DNA from: Actinobacteria bacterium UBA2184
Lineage (GTDB): Bacteria > Actinomycetota > Coriobacteriia > Anaerosomatales > Anaerosomataceae
Length of the DNA stretch: 12,455 nt
NCBI GenBank assembly: GCA_002328745.1
Contig: DCVQ01000009.1
Location: 51,894-64,348, forward strand
Direction: 5' to 3'
Position 1 is the stretch's first letter. Each line of letters opens with the position of its first letter. The notes beneath the pieces were generated by a model. It made no database searches and was not told the DNA's origin. It was given only the letters and a program-made list of their open reading frames with translations. Position numbers and translations under genes: made by a program. Positions 5,857 to 12,455 of this stretch are shown in pieces.

Positions 5857-6692
5857 GCTTCCGCGCCCTCACCGGCGCCGTAGTAGCCTGACGCCCGTTC
5901 GGCAAGCAGCCACACGAGCGAGAACGCGCCCTGCGGAGTGTCCACGTGATCGACCGCCGACATGCCCTGCTCGGCGCATGCGCCCACCGCCGAAGCGCCA
6001 CCGGCTGTGGACTCGGCGGCCACGGCCGCGTCGCCTTGCGCGCGCGCCTCGCCGGCAAGAGCCAGCGCGAGCGGATCGCACGAATTCCCCGCGGACGGCA
6101 TCACGACCATGCCCGTGATCGCGCGCCCCTCATCCAGCCCCTCGACCAGGATCAGCCCGGCGTCGGCCAGCAAGGTCGTGAGGGGGCGCACCCCGGGCTC
6201 GCGCCACTCGCGCGACAGCACGACCGCCACCTGCCCGATGAGATCGGGTCCCGGCCCCGCCGGAGTCTCCCCTGCCGCCGCGAGCAGGCCGTCGAGCCCC
6301 TCGGGCACGTCTTCCCCGAGGCCCGCCGCTTCCCGCGTGACGACGATCGACACCACGTCGCTCCCTGCCGCTTCGACCGCCGAGCGGACCGCATCCTGCC
6401 CGTCGATCCGGCCGGCGCCGGTGACGATCGCGGTCGACGAGCCTTCGAGCGAACCCGCGATGAGGTGAGGGACCACCGCGCTCGCGAACGCGCTGTCGCG
6501 ATCGGATTCGGTCCGAAGAGCGCTGTTCTCGGCGCGAAGATCGCCGAACTGGCGCTGCAGGTCCTCGACGAGCGCCGAACTCTGGTCGGTGATGATGCCA
6601 CGCTCGGTGATCACCGTTCCGAGCACGAGACCCACGGTGAGCGCGAGGAACACCGCGATCAGCGAGGCGAGATGGTAGCGGAGGTTGTACAT
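5826..6692 (-). CDS. steB: SteB/MctB-family envelope protein (often labelled copper transporter)
   Basis: A 288-residue protein with a short cytoplasmic N-terminus (MYNLRYH), one membrane anchor (about 8-28), a heptad-like coiled coil (about 35-65, LVEDLQRQFGDLRAENSALR) and an extracytoplasmic domain ending in AVDHVDTPQGAFSLVWLLAE and GYYG. This layout and its place directly after steA match the SteB/MctB (Rv1698-like) family. In Corynebacterium SteA-SteB influence cell separation through peptidoglycan hydrolase control. The M. tuberculosis member was proposed as a copper channel, but a single anchor with a coiled coil is not a transporter design. Only two Cys (205, 239) are present, both outside, so a disulfide is possible. 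The ATG is 13 bases after the steA stop with GGAAGG upstream. It is the last gene of the six-gene minus operon and overlaps the convergent glycosyltransferase by 31 bases. Family is confident, function partly known. Confidence 0.88.
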   Translation of the reverse strand: MYNLRYHLASLIAVFLALTVGLVLGTVITERGIITDQSSALVEDLQRQFGDLRAENSALRTESDRDSAFASAVVPHLIAGSLEGSSTAIVTGAGRIDGQDAVRSAVEAAGSDVVSIVVTREAAGLGEDVPEGLDGLLAAAGETPAGPGPDLIGQVAVVLSREWREPGVRPLTTLLADAGLILVEGLDEGRAITGMVVMPSAGNSCDPLALALAGEARAQGDAAVAAESTAGGASAVGACAEQGMSAVDHVDTPQGAFSLVWLLAERASGYYGAGEGAEAYFPPMTRGD

Positions 6693-6705
6693 GAGCGGCC
6701 TTCCG

Positions 6706-7827
6706 TCAGATTCCGAAGAGCAGCCGAAGGCGGAGCACGATGAGCGATATGAACGCGCGCGCTCCGGGCGAGATCCCTATGACGACCACGAGCGCCAACA
6801 GGCCCGCGAGCACCAGCACCACCAGCTGGCCGGGGCGCACGGTCGCGCGGTATAGGCGGCTGACACCCTTGGCATCCACCAGGCGCGGACCGACCCGCAA
6901 TCGCACGAGGAACGTCGATGCCATCCCCTTGCGCCCCTTGTCGAGCTGCTCGATGAGGTTCCAGTGCGCGCCAACGGCCACGACCAGGTCCGCGCCGCGC
7001 TCGCTCGCCAGCAGGAGCGCGAGGTCCTCGCTCGTACCGGGGGCCCGCCACTCCACGCCCTCGAGTCCCAGGTCCTTGAGCCGCGCACGTCCGGGACAGC
7101 GGCCGTCAGGGTAGGCGTGGACGATCAGCTCGGCGCCGCTCCTGAGGGCCTTGTCGGAGACGGAGTCCATGTCGCCGACGATGACGTCCGGCTTGAGTCC
7201 GCGCTCCAGGAGCGCGTCGGCCCCACCGTCCACGCCGATCAGCACTGGCTTCATCTCCCGGACGTACGGGACGAGCGTTCGCAGGTCGTCCTTGTAGTCG
7301 TGGCCGCGCACGACCACGAGCGCGTGACGGCCGTCGAAGTGAGTTCGCACCACGGGGACGGAGACCGGGCCCATGAGAAGCCCCCGCTCCTTGTCGATGA
7401 ACTCCATGGTGTTGGCGACGAACGCGTCCAGCCGCTCATCGATCCTGGTTGCCGCATCCGTCATCGCCGACTCGATGTCGACGACGGACAGCCGGCGGCC
7501 GGAGGCCACCATCTCGCCGGCGATGAGGACGTCGCCTCCGACGATGTCGATCTCATCGCCCTCTCCCACACGCTCGAACACGTCCTGCCCGACGTCGTCG
7601 AGCAGCACGACCCCGGCGCGCACGAGCAGCAGCGGCCCCTCGTTGGGATAGCTTCCCGAGATCGAGCGCGCGGCGTTCACGACCACCTCGACACCGGTGT
7701 CGAGCAACTCTTCGGCGCTCACACGGTCCATGTCCACGTGGTCGATGACGGCGATGTCACCCCGCTCGAGGCGCTTCACGAGATCCTTCGTCCGCCTGTC
7801 GAGACGGGCCCTTCCGGTGAACCTCAC
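6706..7827 (-). CDS. steA: SteA, putative cytokinetic-ring-associated protein with thiamin-pyrophosphokinase-like domain
   Basis: A 373-residue protein. Residues 1-150 form an N-terminal region containing SISGSYPNEGPLLLVRAG (55-72). Residues about 165-300 resemble the thiamin pyrophosphokinase catalytic fold: GVDGGADALLERG (198-210), the metal-binding-like VGDMDSVSD (217-225) and TSEDLALLLA (265-274). Two hydrophobic segments follow near the C-terminus (about 334-352 and 357-372), so the protein is membrane tethered with its main body in the cytoplasm. This order is characteristic of SteA, which works with SteB at the division site in Corynebacterium. Thiamin pyrophosphokinase activity is unproven, and the domain may be a sensor or scaffold. 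The start is GTG at 7827, overlapping the recN TGA by 4 bases with AGGAG about 9 bases upstream. A 13-base gap separates it from steB. Confidence 0.9.
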   Translation of the reverse strand: MRFTGRARLDRRTKDLVKRLERGDIAVIDHVDMDRVSAEELLDTGVEVVVNAARSISGSYPNEGPLLLVRAGVVLLDDVGQDVFERVGEGDEIDIVGGDVLIAGEMVASGRRLSVVDIESAMTDAATRIDERLDAFVANTMEFIDKERGLLMGPVSVPVVRTHFDGRHALVVVRGHDYKDDLRTLVPYVREMKPVLIGVDGGADALLERGLKPDVIVGDMDSVSDKALRSGAELIVHAYPDGRCPGRARLKDLGLEGVEWRAPGTSEDLALLLASERGADLVVAVGAHWNLIEQLDKGRKGMASTFLVRLRVGPRLVDAKGVSRLYRATVRPGQLVVLVLAGLLALVVVIGISPGARAFISLIVLRLRLLFGI

Positions 7828-9470
7828 AGCGCTGCTCCTGCCGTGCGCTCATCTGCCGCGGACGCCAGCAGTTCCCGCGCATGTGCGAGGCTGGCCTCCG
7901 AGGCGCCACCGGCCAGCATGCGGGCGATCTCGCGCACGCGCTCTTCATCGGTCACCGGGCTGGCGGTGGTGACGGTCCGGCCGTCCGAATCGCCCTTCGC
8001 CACGACGATGTGCGCGTCGGCGTACGCGGCGACCTGCGGCAGATGGGTTACCACGAGCACCTGATGATCAGCTGCGAGCAGAGCGAGCCGGCGGCCCACG
8101 GCAAGCGCCGTCGCTCCCCCTATGCCCGCGTCCACCTCGTCGAACACGAGCACGGGAACCGAGTCTGCCGTCCCGAGAACGCTCTTGAGCGCGAGCATCA
8201 CGCGCGAGATCTCACCACCCGAAGCGACCCGGGCGAGCGGCCGTGGCGGCTCGCCCGCCGCCGACGCGAACAGGAACTCGATGCGGTCCGGCCCGTCAGC
8301 CGTCCATCCCTCGAGCTCAAGCGGCGTGATGGCCACGTCGAACACGGCGCCGGGCAGCGCGAGGTCCGCAGCCGCGTCGCGAAGCGCGCCGGTGAACTCA
8401 GCCACGGCGGCGCCTCTCACGGCCCTCAGCTCCTCGCCGATCGCTCCGAGCCGCTCGCGCGCCTTCTCGAGGGCCTCCCGCGCGCGTGCGAGTCCCTCCT
8501 CGCCCTCATCGAGCATGCCGAGCTCCCGCTCGGCCTCCTCCCGCACCCGCAGGACATCGTCGAGCGACGGGCCGTACTTGCGCTTGATGTCGGTCAGCCG
8601 CTGGAGCCGGTGCTCGGTCTCGTCGAGGGCGGCCGGGTCGCGCTCGACGCCGTCGGCGTAATCGCGAAGCGACGCCGCCATCTCCCCGATCTCCACGTCG
8701 AGCCTTCCGATGCCCTCGGCGAACTCGTCCAGCGCCGGATCGAGACCCTGCGCGGCCCTGAGAGCGGCGATCGCCGCCGTGAGCGCGTCCGAGGCGCCGC
8801 CCTCGTCGGCGAGTGCCGCGCGCGCCGCGACGGCCGCGCCGGCGAGCCGCTCGCCATGACGCAGCCTGGGCAGCCGCGCCTCGAGTTCGTCGTCCTCGCC
8901 GGGCTGCGGAGCCACGGCATCGATGTCGTTCATCTGGAACCGCAGGTAGTCGACACGTTTGTCCCGGTCGCCGAGCGCCGCCTCGGTGCGCTCGAGCACC
9001 TCCCGGGCCGCTCGCATCTCGGCGAGCGCCGCCCGGTAGCGCTGAAGCGCCATCTCCGCGGGCGCGCCGATGAAGCGGTCGAGATACGCCGCATGCTTCG
9101 ACGGCGAGAGGAGCGCCTGGTGCTCGTGCTGGCCGTGCAGGTCCACCTGCGCGCCGAGCAGCTCACCGAGCATGCCGACGGTGGCCATCTCGCCATCGAT
9201 GGCGCAGCGCGAGCGGCCCTCCGCCGAGATGCGGCGGCGGACGAGCACATCGGTCCCGTCGAGCGAGAACCGCCCTTCCACGGCCGCCTCACCGGCGCCG
9301 TGACGGACCATGTCGGAATCCCCCCGCTCGCCCAGCAGCAGCTTCAGGGCCCCGACGAGCACCGTCTTCCCCGCGCCCGTCTCGCCGGTCAGCACCGTGA
9401 GGCCCGGCCCGAGTTCGAGCCACACCTCTTCGACGAGCGCGAGATCGCGCACATGCAGCTCCGAGAGCAC
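7824..9470 (-). CDS. recN: DNA repair protein RecN
   Basis: RecN is an SMC-like ATPase that acts early in recombinational repair of double-strand breaks. The 548-residue length is usual. Visible blocks are: opening LSELHVRDLALVEEV, Walker A GETGAGKT (29-36), Q-loop region LHGQHEHQALL (111-121), a long central coiled coil (about 140-360, rich in Glu, Arg and Ala), ABC-type signature ARVASGGEISRVMLALK (413-429), Walker B VLVFDEVDAGIGG (440-452) and switch His VTHLPQVAA (474-482). All catalytic motifs are intact. The start is GTG at 9470, one base after the nadK stop (TGA-C-GTG), and the end overlaps steA by 4 bases. A recN-nadK-tlyA order is common in Gram-positive bacteria. No SOS-type operator is visible because there is no upstream gap; expression probably follows the operon. 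Confidence 0.97.
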   Translation of the reverse strand: MLSELHVRDLALVEEVWLELGPGLTVLTGETGAGKTVLVGALKLLLGERGDSDMVRHGAGEAAVEGRFSLDGTDVLVRRRISAEGRSRCAIDGEMATVGMLGELLGAQVDLHGQHEHQALLSPSKHAAYLDRFIGAPAEMALQRYRAALAEMRAAREVLERTEAALGDRDKRVDYLRFQMNDIDAVAPQPGEDDELEARLPRLRHGERLAGAAVAARAALADEGGASDALTAAIAALRAAQGLDPALDEFAEGIGRLDVEIGEMAASLRDYADGVERDPAALDETEHRLQRLTDIKRKYGPSLDDVLRVREEAERELGMLDEGEEGLARAREALEKARERLGAIGEELRAVRGAAVAEFTGALRDAAADLALPGAVFDVAITPLELEGWTADGPDRIEFLFASAAGEPPRPLARVASGGEISRVMLALKSVLGTADSVPVLVFDEVDAGIGGATALAVGRRLALLAADHQVLVVTHLPQVAAYADAHIVVAKGDSDGRTVTTASPVTDEERVREIARMLAGGASEASLAHARELLASAADERTAGAAL

Positions 9471-9471
9471 G

Positions 9472-10320
9472 TCAGCCCCCGAGGAACGTGCGGGCGAGCG
9501 TTCCGTAGAAGTCCCGGCCGTCGAGCCGGAGCAGGTGGACGTCGTGCTCCCCGACCTTCACCTCGACGGCGTCGAGCGCCGAGCGCGCCGGGACCTGGTC
9601 GCCGTCCACCGAGACGCCCGCGTCGGCGCGCGCGCTGTTGGGGCAGGAGATCCGCACCGCGTCGCAAGGCCCGAGCACCATCGGACGGACGCCGAGCGCG
9701 TGCGCGGCAACGGGCAACAGCACCATCCCGCGCACCTCGGGCGAGACGAGCGGTCCGCCCGCCGAGAGCGCGTAGGCCGTCGATCCTGTAGGGGTCGCGA
9801 CGATCACGCCGTCGCACACGTACTGTGCGAGCCGCTGTCCGTTCACGTCGATGGCCAGCTCCACGCCGCGAGACCCGCCACCGCGACCGACGAACACCTC
9901 GTTGAGCGCCCGGTACACGCCCACCGACCGGCCGCCCATGCTCACCGATGCTTCGATCGTCTGCCGACGCTCTACCTTCCCTTCGCCCGCCAGCGCGGAC
10001 TCGAGCGCCGCCACGAGCTCGCCGCCGTCGGCCCCGGAGAGGAATCCCAGCCGCCCGAGGTTGATGCCGAGGATCGGCACCGTGGACGGGCCGAGAAGAT
10101 GGACGGCCTTCAAGATGGTGCCGTCACCCCCGAGCGCTACCGCGAGTTCGGGAGTGCCGATATCGGCGTGCGCGACGCCGAACGACGCGAGATCGCTTGC
10201 GTCGGCATCCGCCGCGAGCAGCACCGGCTCGTATCCCATGGCGGCGAGACGCGCGCACACCAACCCGGCCGCAGTGACGGAACGCGGGTTCGCGGCATTC
10301 GGCACGACCAGTATCCGCAC
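9472..10320 (-). CDS. nadK: NAD kinase (ATP/polyphosphate)
   Basis: Phosphorylates NAD to NADP in the cytoplasm, the only known route to NADP. The 282-residue length fits the family. Motifs: GGDGTIL (64-70, phosphate-binding and catalytic Asp), GINLGRLGFL (85-94), ALNEVFV (138-144, the NE pair), ATPTGSTAYALSAGGP (176-191) and SVDGDQVPA (237-245). The GTG at 10320 lies one base after the tlyA TGA and is preceded by GGAGGA, a good ribosome site overlapping the tlyA stop. The longer open frame to 10458 runs back into tlyA and is not the start; the family N-terminus (VRILVVPNAANPRS) begins at this GTG. It is third in the dxs-to-steB operon. Confidence 0.97.
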   Translation of the reverse strand: MRILVVPNAANPRSVTAAGLVCARLAAMGYEPVLLAADADASDLASFGVAHADIGTPELAVALGGDGTILKAVHLLGPSTVPILGINLGRLGFLSGADGGELVAALESALAGEGKVERRQTIEASVSMGGRSVGVYRALNEVFVGRGGGSRGVELAIDVNGQRLAQYVCDGVIVATPTGSTAYALSAGGPLVSPEVRGMVLLPVAAHALGVRPMVLGPCDAVRISCPNSARADAGVSVDGDQVPARSALDAVEVKVGEHDVHLLRLDGRDFYGTLARTFLGG

Positions 10321-10321
10321 G

Positions 10322-11116
10322 TCATCCTCCCAGCGCCGCATGCGCAGCGGCCACGATATCGTCGGGCGAGGCCGTCTCGGCGTCGCCGTCCCGGGCAAAC
10401 CATGCCCAGAATTCAATATTACCCTCGGGTCCCGTAATGGGCGACCAGCCGAGCCCACGGACGACCCACCCCTGCGCCCGGACCGCCGCGATGACGCCCT
10501 CGAGCACGTCGCGGTGCACTTGGGGATCGCGGACGACTCCCTTCTTACCGACCCGGCCTTTCCCCGCTTCGAACTGGGGCTTAACCAGAGCTACCACCGC
10601 GCCTGACTCGGCGACGAGCGGCAGGACCGCGGGCAGCACCTTCGCGAGCCCCACGAACGAGACGTCGATCGTCACCAGGTCGTACGGCCCGCCGAGGAGT
10701 TCGGGCTCCGCCGTACGGATGTTGGTGCGCTCGAGCACGCGCACCCGGGGGTCGTTGCGGAGCTGCCACGCGAGCTGCCCGTAGCCGACGTCCACGGCGG
10801 TGACCGACGCGGCGCCGTTCTGGAGCAGGCAGTCCGTGAATCCTCCCGTAGAGGTGCCGACGTCGAGCGCGCGCAAGCCCGCGGGATCTATCCCGAAGCG
10901 CTCGAACGCCCCGGCGAGCTTCGTGCCCCCGCGGGAGACGTAGCCGGCCTGAGCCGCCACTTCGATGGCCGATCCGGGCGTCACCGCCGCGCCCGCTTTG
11001 GTGACGACCTGTCCGTCCACCCGAACGGCTCCGGCGAGCACCAGCGCACGCGCCTGCTCGCGCGACGGGGCCAGGGCGCGGGCGACGATCTCCAGGTCGA
11101 GCCTCCGCCCGGCCAT
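10322..11116 (-). CDS. tlyA: TlyA-family rRNA 2'-O-methyltransferase (hemolysin-like)
   Basis: TlyA methylates the 2'-O of cytidines in 16S and 23S rRNA using S-adenosylmethionine; loss gives capreomycin resistance in mycobacteria. The 264 residues comprise an N-terminal S4 RNA-binding domain (about 4-54, RRLDLEIVARALAPSREQAR) and an FtsJ-type methyltransferase domain. Visible there are GGTKLAGAFE (63-72), the cofactor loop ALDVGTSTGGFTDCLLQ (83-99), TIDVSFV (149-155), ALVKPQFEAGKG (176-187) and GNIEFWAW (232-239). The catalytic tetrad K66-D151-K179-E235 is complete. The ATG at 11116 is chosen; an in-frame GTG directly before it at 11119 would follow the dxs stop by one base and is an equal alternative. 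The older hemolysin label is historical. It lies between dxs and nadK in one operon. Confidence 0.95.
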   Translation of the reverse strand: MAGRRLDLEIVARALAPSREQARALVLAGAVRVDGQVVTKAGAAVTPGSAIEVAAQAGYVSRGGTKLAGAFERFGIDPAGLRALDVGTSTGGFTDCLLQNGAASVTAVDVGYGQLAWQLRNDPRVRVLERTNIRTAEPELLGGPYDLVTIDVSFVGLAKVLPAVLPLVAESGAVVALVKPQFEAGKGRVGKKGVVRDPQVHRDVLEGVIAAVRAQGWVVRGLGWSPITGPEGNIEFWAWFARDGDAETASPDDIVAAAHAALGG

Positions 11117-11120
11117 CACG

Positions 11121-12455
11121 CTAGCCCGTCCCGCCGGCCTGCGGGTGACCGAGCGCCAACAGGATCGCATCGCGGATGCCCGAGGGCGTAAGCCCGATCT
11201 CGGCCAGGAGCGCGGCCATGTCGCCATGCGTGACGAAGCAGTCCGGGACGCCGAGCTGCAGCACGCGCGGCTGCGCGTCGCGTGCCGCGAGCACTTCCAG
11301 CACGCCTGCGCCGAAACCGCCTGCGACGGCGTTCTCCTCGATCGTCACGACGAGCGGCGAGCGCGCCGCGCTCTCGATCGCGCCGACATCCAGCGGCTTG
11401 ACCCATCGCATGTTCACCACGCGCGCCTCGACGCCGGCCTCCGCGAGCAGGTCAGCCGCGGCCATCGCGGCCGGCACCATGCGACCGACGGCCAGTATGG
11501 CCACATCGGCTCCCTCGCGCCGAACTTCGGCCTCTCCACGCCGGTAGAGCTCGGCGTGCTCGGGCAGCGCCGCCCCGGTGCCGGCACCGCGCGGATAGCG
11601 GATAGCCACCGGCCCGTCCAGGCTCAGCGCCGTGTGCAGCATGTGGACGAGCTCCGCCTCGTCGGCCGGAGCCATTATCGTCAGATTGGGCACCGCGCGC
11701 AGGTAGGTCAGGTCGAACACGCCATGGTGTGTCGGTCCGTCCTCACCCACCAGCCCCGCGCGGTCCAGGCAGAACACGATGTGCAGGCCCTGCAGCGCCG
11801 CGTCCATGATCACTTGATCGTAGGCACGCTGCAGGAACGTCGAGTAGATCGCCACGACCGGCACCATCCCGCCGTGCGCAAGACCCGCGGCAAGCCCGAC
11901 CGCGTGCTGCTCGGCGATGCCGACGTCGTAGAACCGCTCGGGGAACTCCACCGCGAAACGGGTGAGGCCGGTCCCCGCCGGCATCGCGGCCGTGATGGCC
12001 ACGATCCGCTCATCGGCGGCCGCTTCCCCGACGAGCGCGGCCCCGAAGACGTCGGTGAAGCTCGGCGCCCCTCCCGAACCCGACGCCGGCTCGCCCGTCT
12101 CCACTGAAAACGGGCTGACCCCGTGGAACGCGTCGGGCCGGTTCTCCGCATGCGCGTACCCCATGCCTTTGCGCGTCACGGCGTGCACGAGCACCGGGCC
12201 ATCGTTGCCCTTGGCCCAGGTGATCGCGTTTTGGACCTGCGCCACGTCGTGGCCGTCGATGGGCCCGACGTACTTGATGCCGAGCTCCTCGAAGAGCATG
12301 CCGGGGACGAGCAGCTGCTTGACGGACTCCTTGGCCGCTTCGCCCGCCGCCACCATCGCGGCGCCGATACGCGTGCGGGAGAGCATCCCCTCGACATCGT
12401 CGCGCAGGCGTCGATACCGCCGGTCGAGGCGCACCCTCGCGAGGTAGCTCGACAG
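11121..12455 (-). CDS. dxs: 1-deoxy-D-xylulose-5-phosphate synthase, C-terminal portion (cut by window edge)
   Basis: Dxs condenses pyruvate and glyceraldehyde 3-phosphate, with thiamin diphosphate, to start the methylerythritol phosphate route to isoprenoids. The frame is open to the right edge and begins mid-gene with LSSYLARVRLDRRYRR. About 444 residues of a usual 620-640 are present; the N-terminal part carrying most of the GDG cofactor motif is outside. Visible blocks: YVGPIDGHDV, HAVTRKGMGYAHAE, AFHGVSPF, the catalytic-Glu block YDVGIAEQHAVGLAAGL, STFLQRAYDQVIMDAAL, the substrate-binding DRAGLVGEDGPTHHG, RYPRG and VTIEENAVAGGFG. All match the central and transketolase C-terminal domains. 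The TAG is 4 bases before the tlyA ATG. As the first visible gene of the operon, its promoter lies outside the window. Products feed polyprenyl carriers, which the envelope genes at 260-5856 would need. Confidence 0.97.
   Translation of the reverse strand: MSSYLARVRLDRRYRRLRDDVEGMLSRTRIGAAMVAAGEAAKESVKQLLVPGMLFEELGIKYVGPIDGHDVAQVQNAITWAKGNDGPVLVHAVTRKGMGYAHAENRPDAFHGVSPFSVETGEPASGSGGAPSFTDVFGAALVGEAAADERIVAITAAMPAGTGLTRFAVEFPERFYDVGIAEQHAVGLAAGLAHGGMVPVVAIYSTFLQRAYDQVIMDAALQGLHIVFCLDRAGLVGEDGPTHHGVFDLTYLRAVPNLTIMAPADEAELVHMLHTALSLDGPVAIRYPRGAGTGAALPEHAELYRRGEAEVRREGADVAILAVGRMVPAAMAAADLLAEAGVEARVVNMRWVKPLDVGAIESAARSPLVVTIEENAVAGGFGAGVLEVLAARDAQPRVLQLGVPDCFVTHGDMAALLAEIGLTPSGIRDAILLALGHPQAGGTG

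Noticed and set aside
5833..5862. Possible bidirectional terminator at the convergent GT2/steB junction
   Set aside because: The stems are only about 5 bases and no T-run follows on either strand, so it does not meet the pattern of an intrinsic terminator.
10321..10458. Extended NadK start within tlyA
   Set aside because: The added residues overlap the conserved end of TlyA, and the family N-terminus starts at the GTG at 10320 with a good ribosome site.

Overview
The window is a GC-rich, gene-dense bacterial chromosome segment. The gene order dxs-tlyA-nadK-recN-steA-steB ... pyrG is the arrangement known from Actinomycetota; in Mycobacterium tuberculosis tlyA, ppnK, recN, steA, mctB/steB and pyrG are consecutive. 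The MurJ N-terminus resembles what I recall of Coriobacteriia proteins, so a deep-branching actinobacterium of that kind is my best guess. That placement is inference; no rRNA marker is present. There are no mobile elements, tRNAs, rRNAs or CRISPR arrays, and no gene-free stretch exceeds 300 bases.

Layout from left to right. (1) The first 52 or so codons of pyrG (minus strand, cut by the left edge). (2) A two-gene minus-strand unit: a 702-residue membrane protein with an outer alkaline-phosphatase-like domain, translationally coupled to a polytopic MraY/WecA-superfamily sugar-phosphate transferase (260-3411). (3) A divergent promoter region (3412-3571) holding a near-perfect inverted repeat with 16-bp arms. 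(4) A plus-strand pair, a MurJ-family lipid flippase and a family 2 glycosyltransferase, overlapping by 4 bases (3572-5856). (5) A tightly packed six-gene minus-strand operon read from right to left: dxs (partial), tlyA, nadK, recN, steA, steB (5826-12455), with junctions of -4 to 13 bases.

How the genes fit together. The six-gene operon mixes isoprenoid precursor supply (Dxs), rRNA methylation (TlyA), NADP supply (NadK), recombinational repair (RecN) and an envelope/cytokinesis pair (SteA-SteB). Between steB and pyrG, which are adjacent in mycobacteria, lie four envelope genes in a divergent arrangement. Their predicted activities are a polyprenyl-phosphate sugar-1-phosphate transferase, a cytoplasmic glycosyltransferase, a lipid-linked-precursor flippase, and a polytopic membrane protein with conserved-looking polar motifs on its outer face. 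Together they resemble a minimal pathway for assembling and exporting a lipid-linked envelope glycan. This is the most interesting part of the window. The pathway idea is inference from family membership and gene order; the product is unknown.
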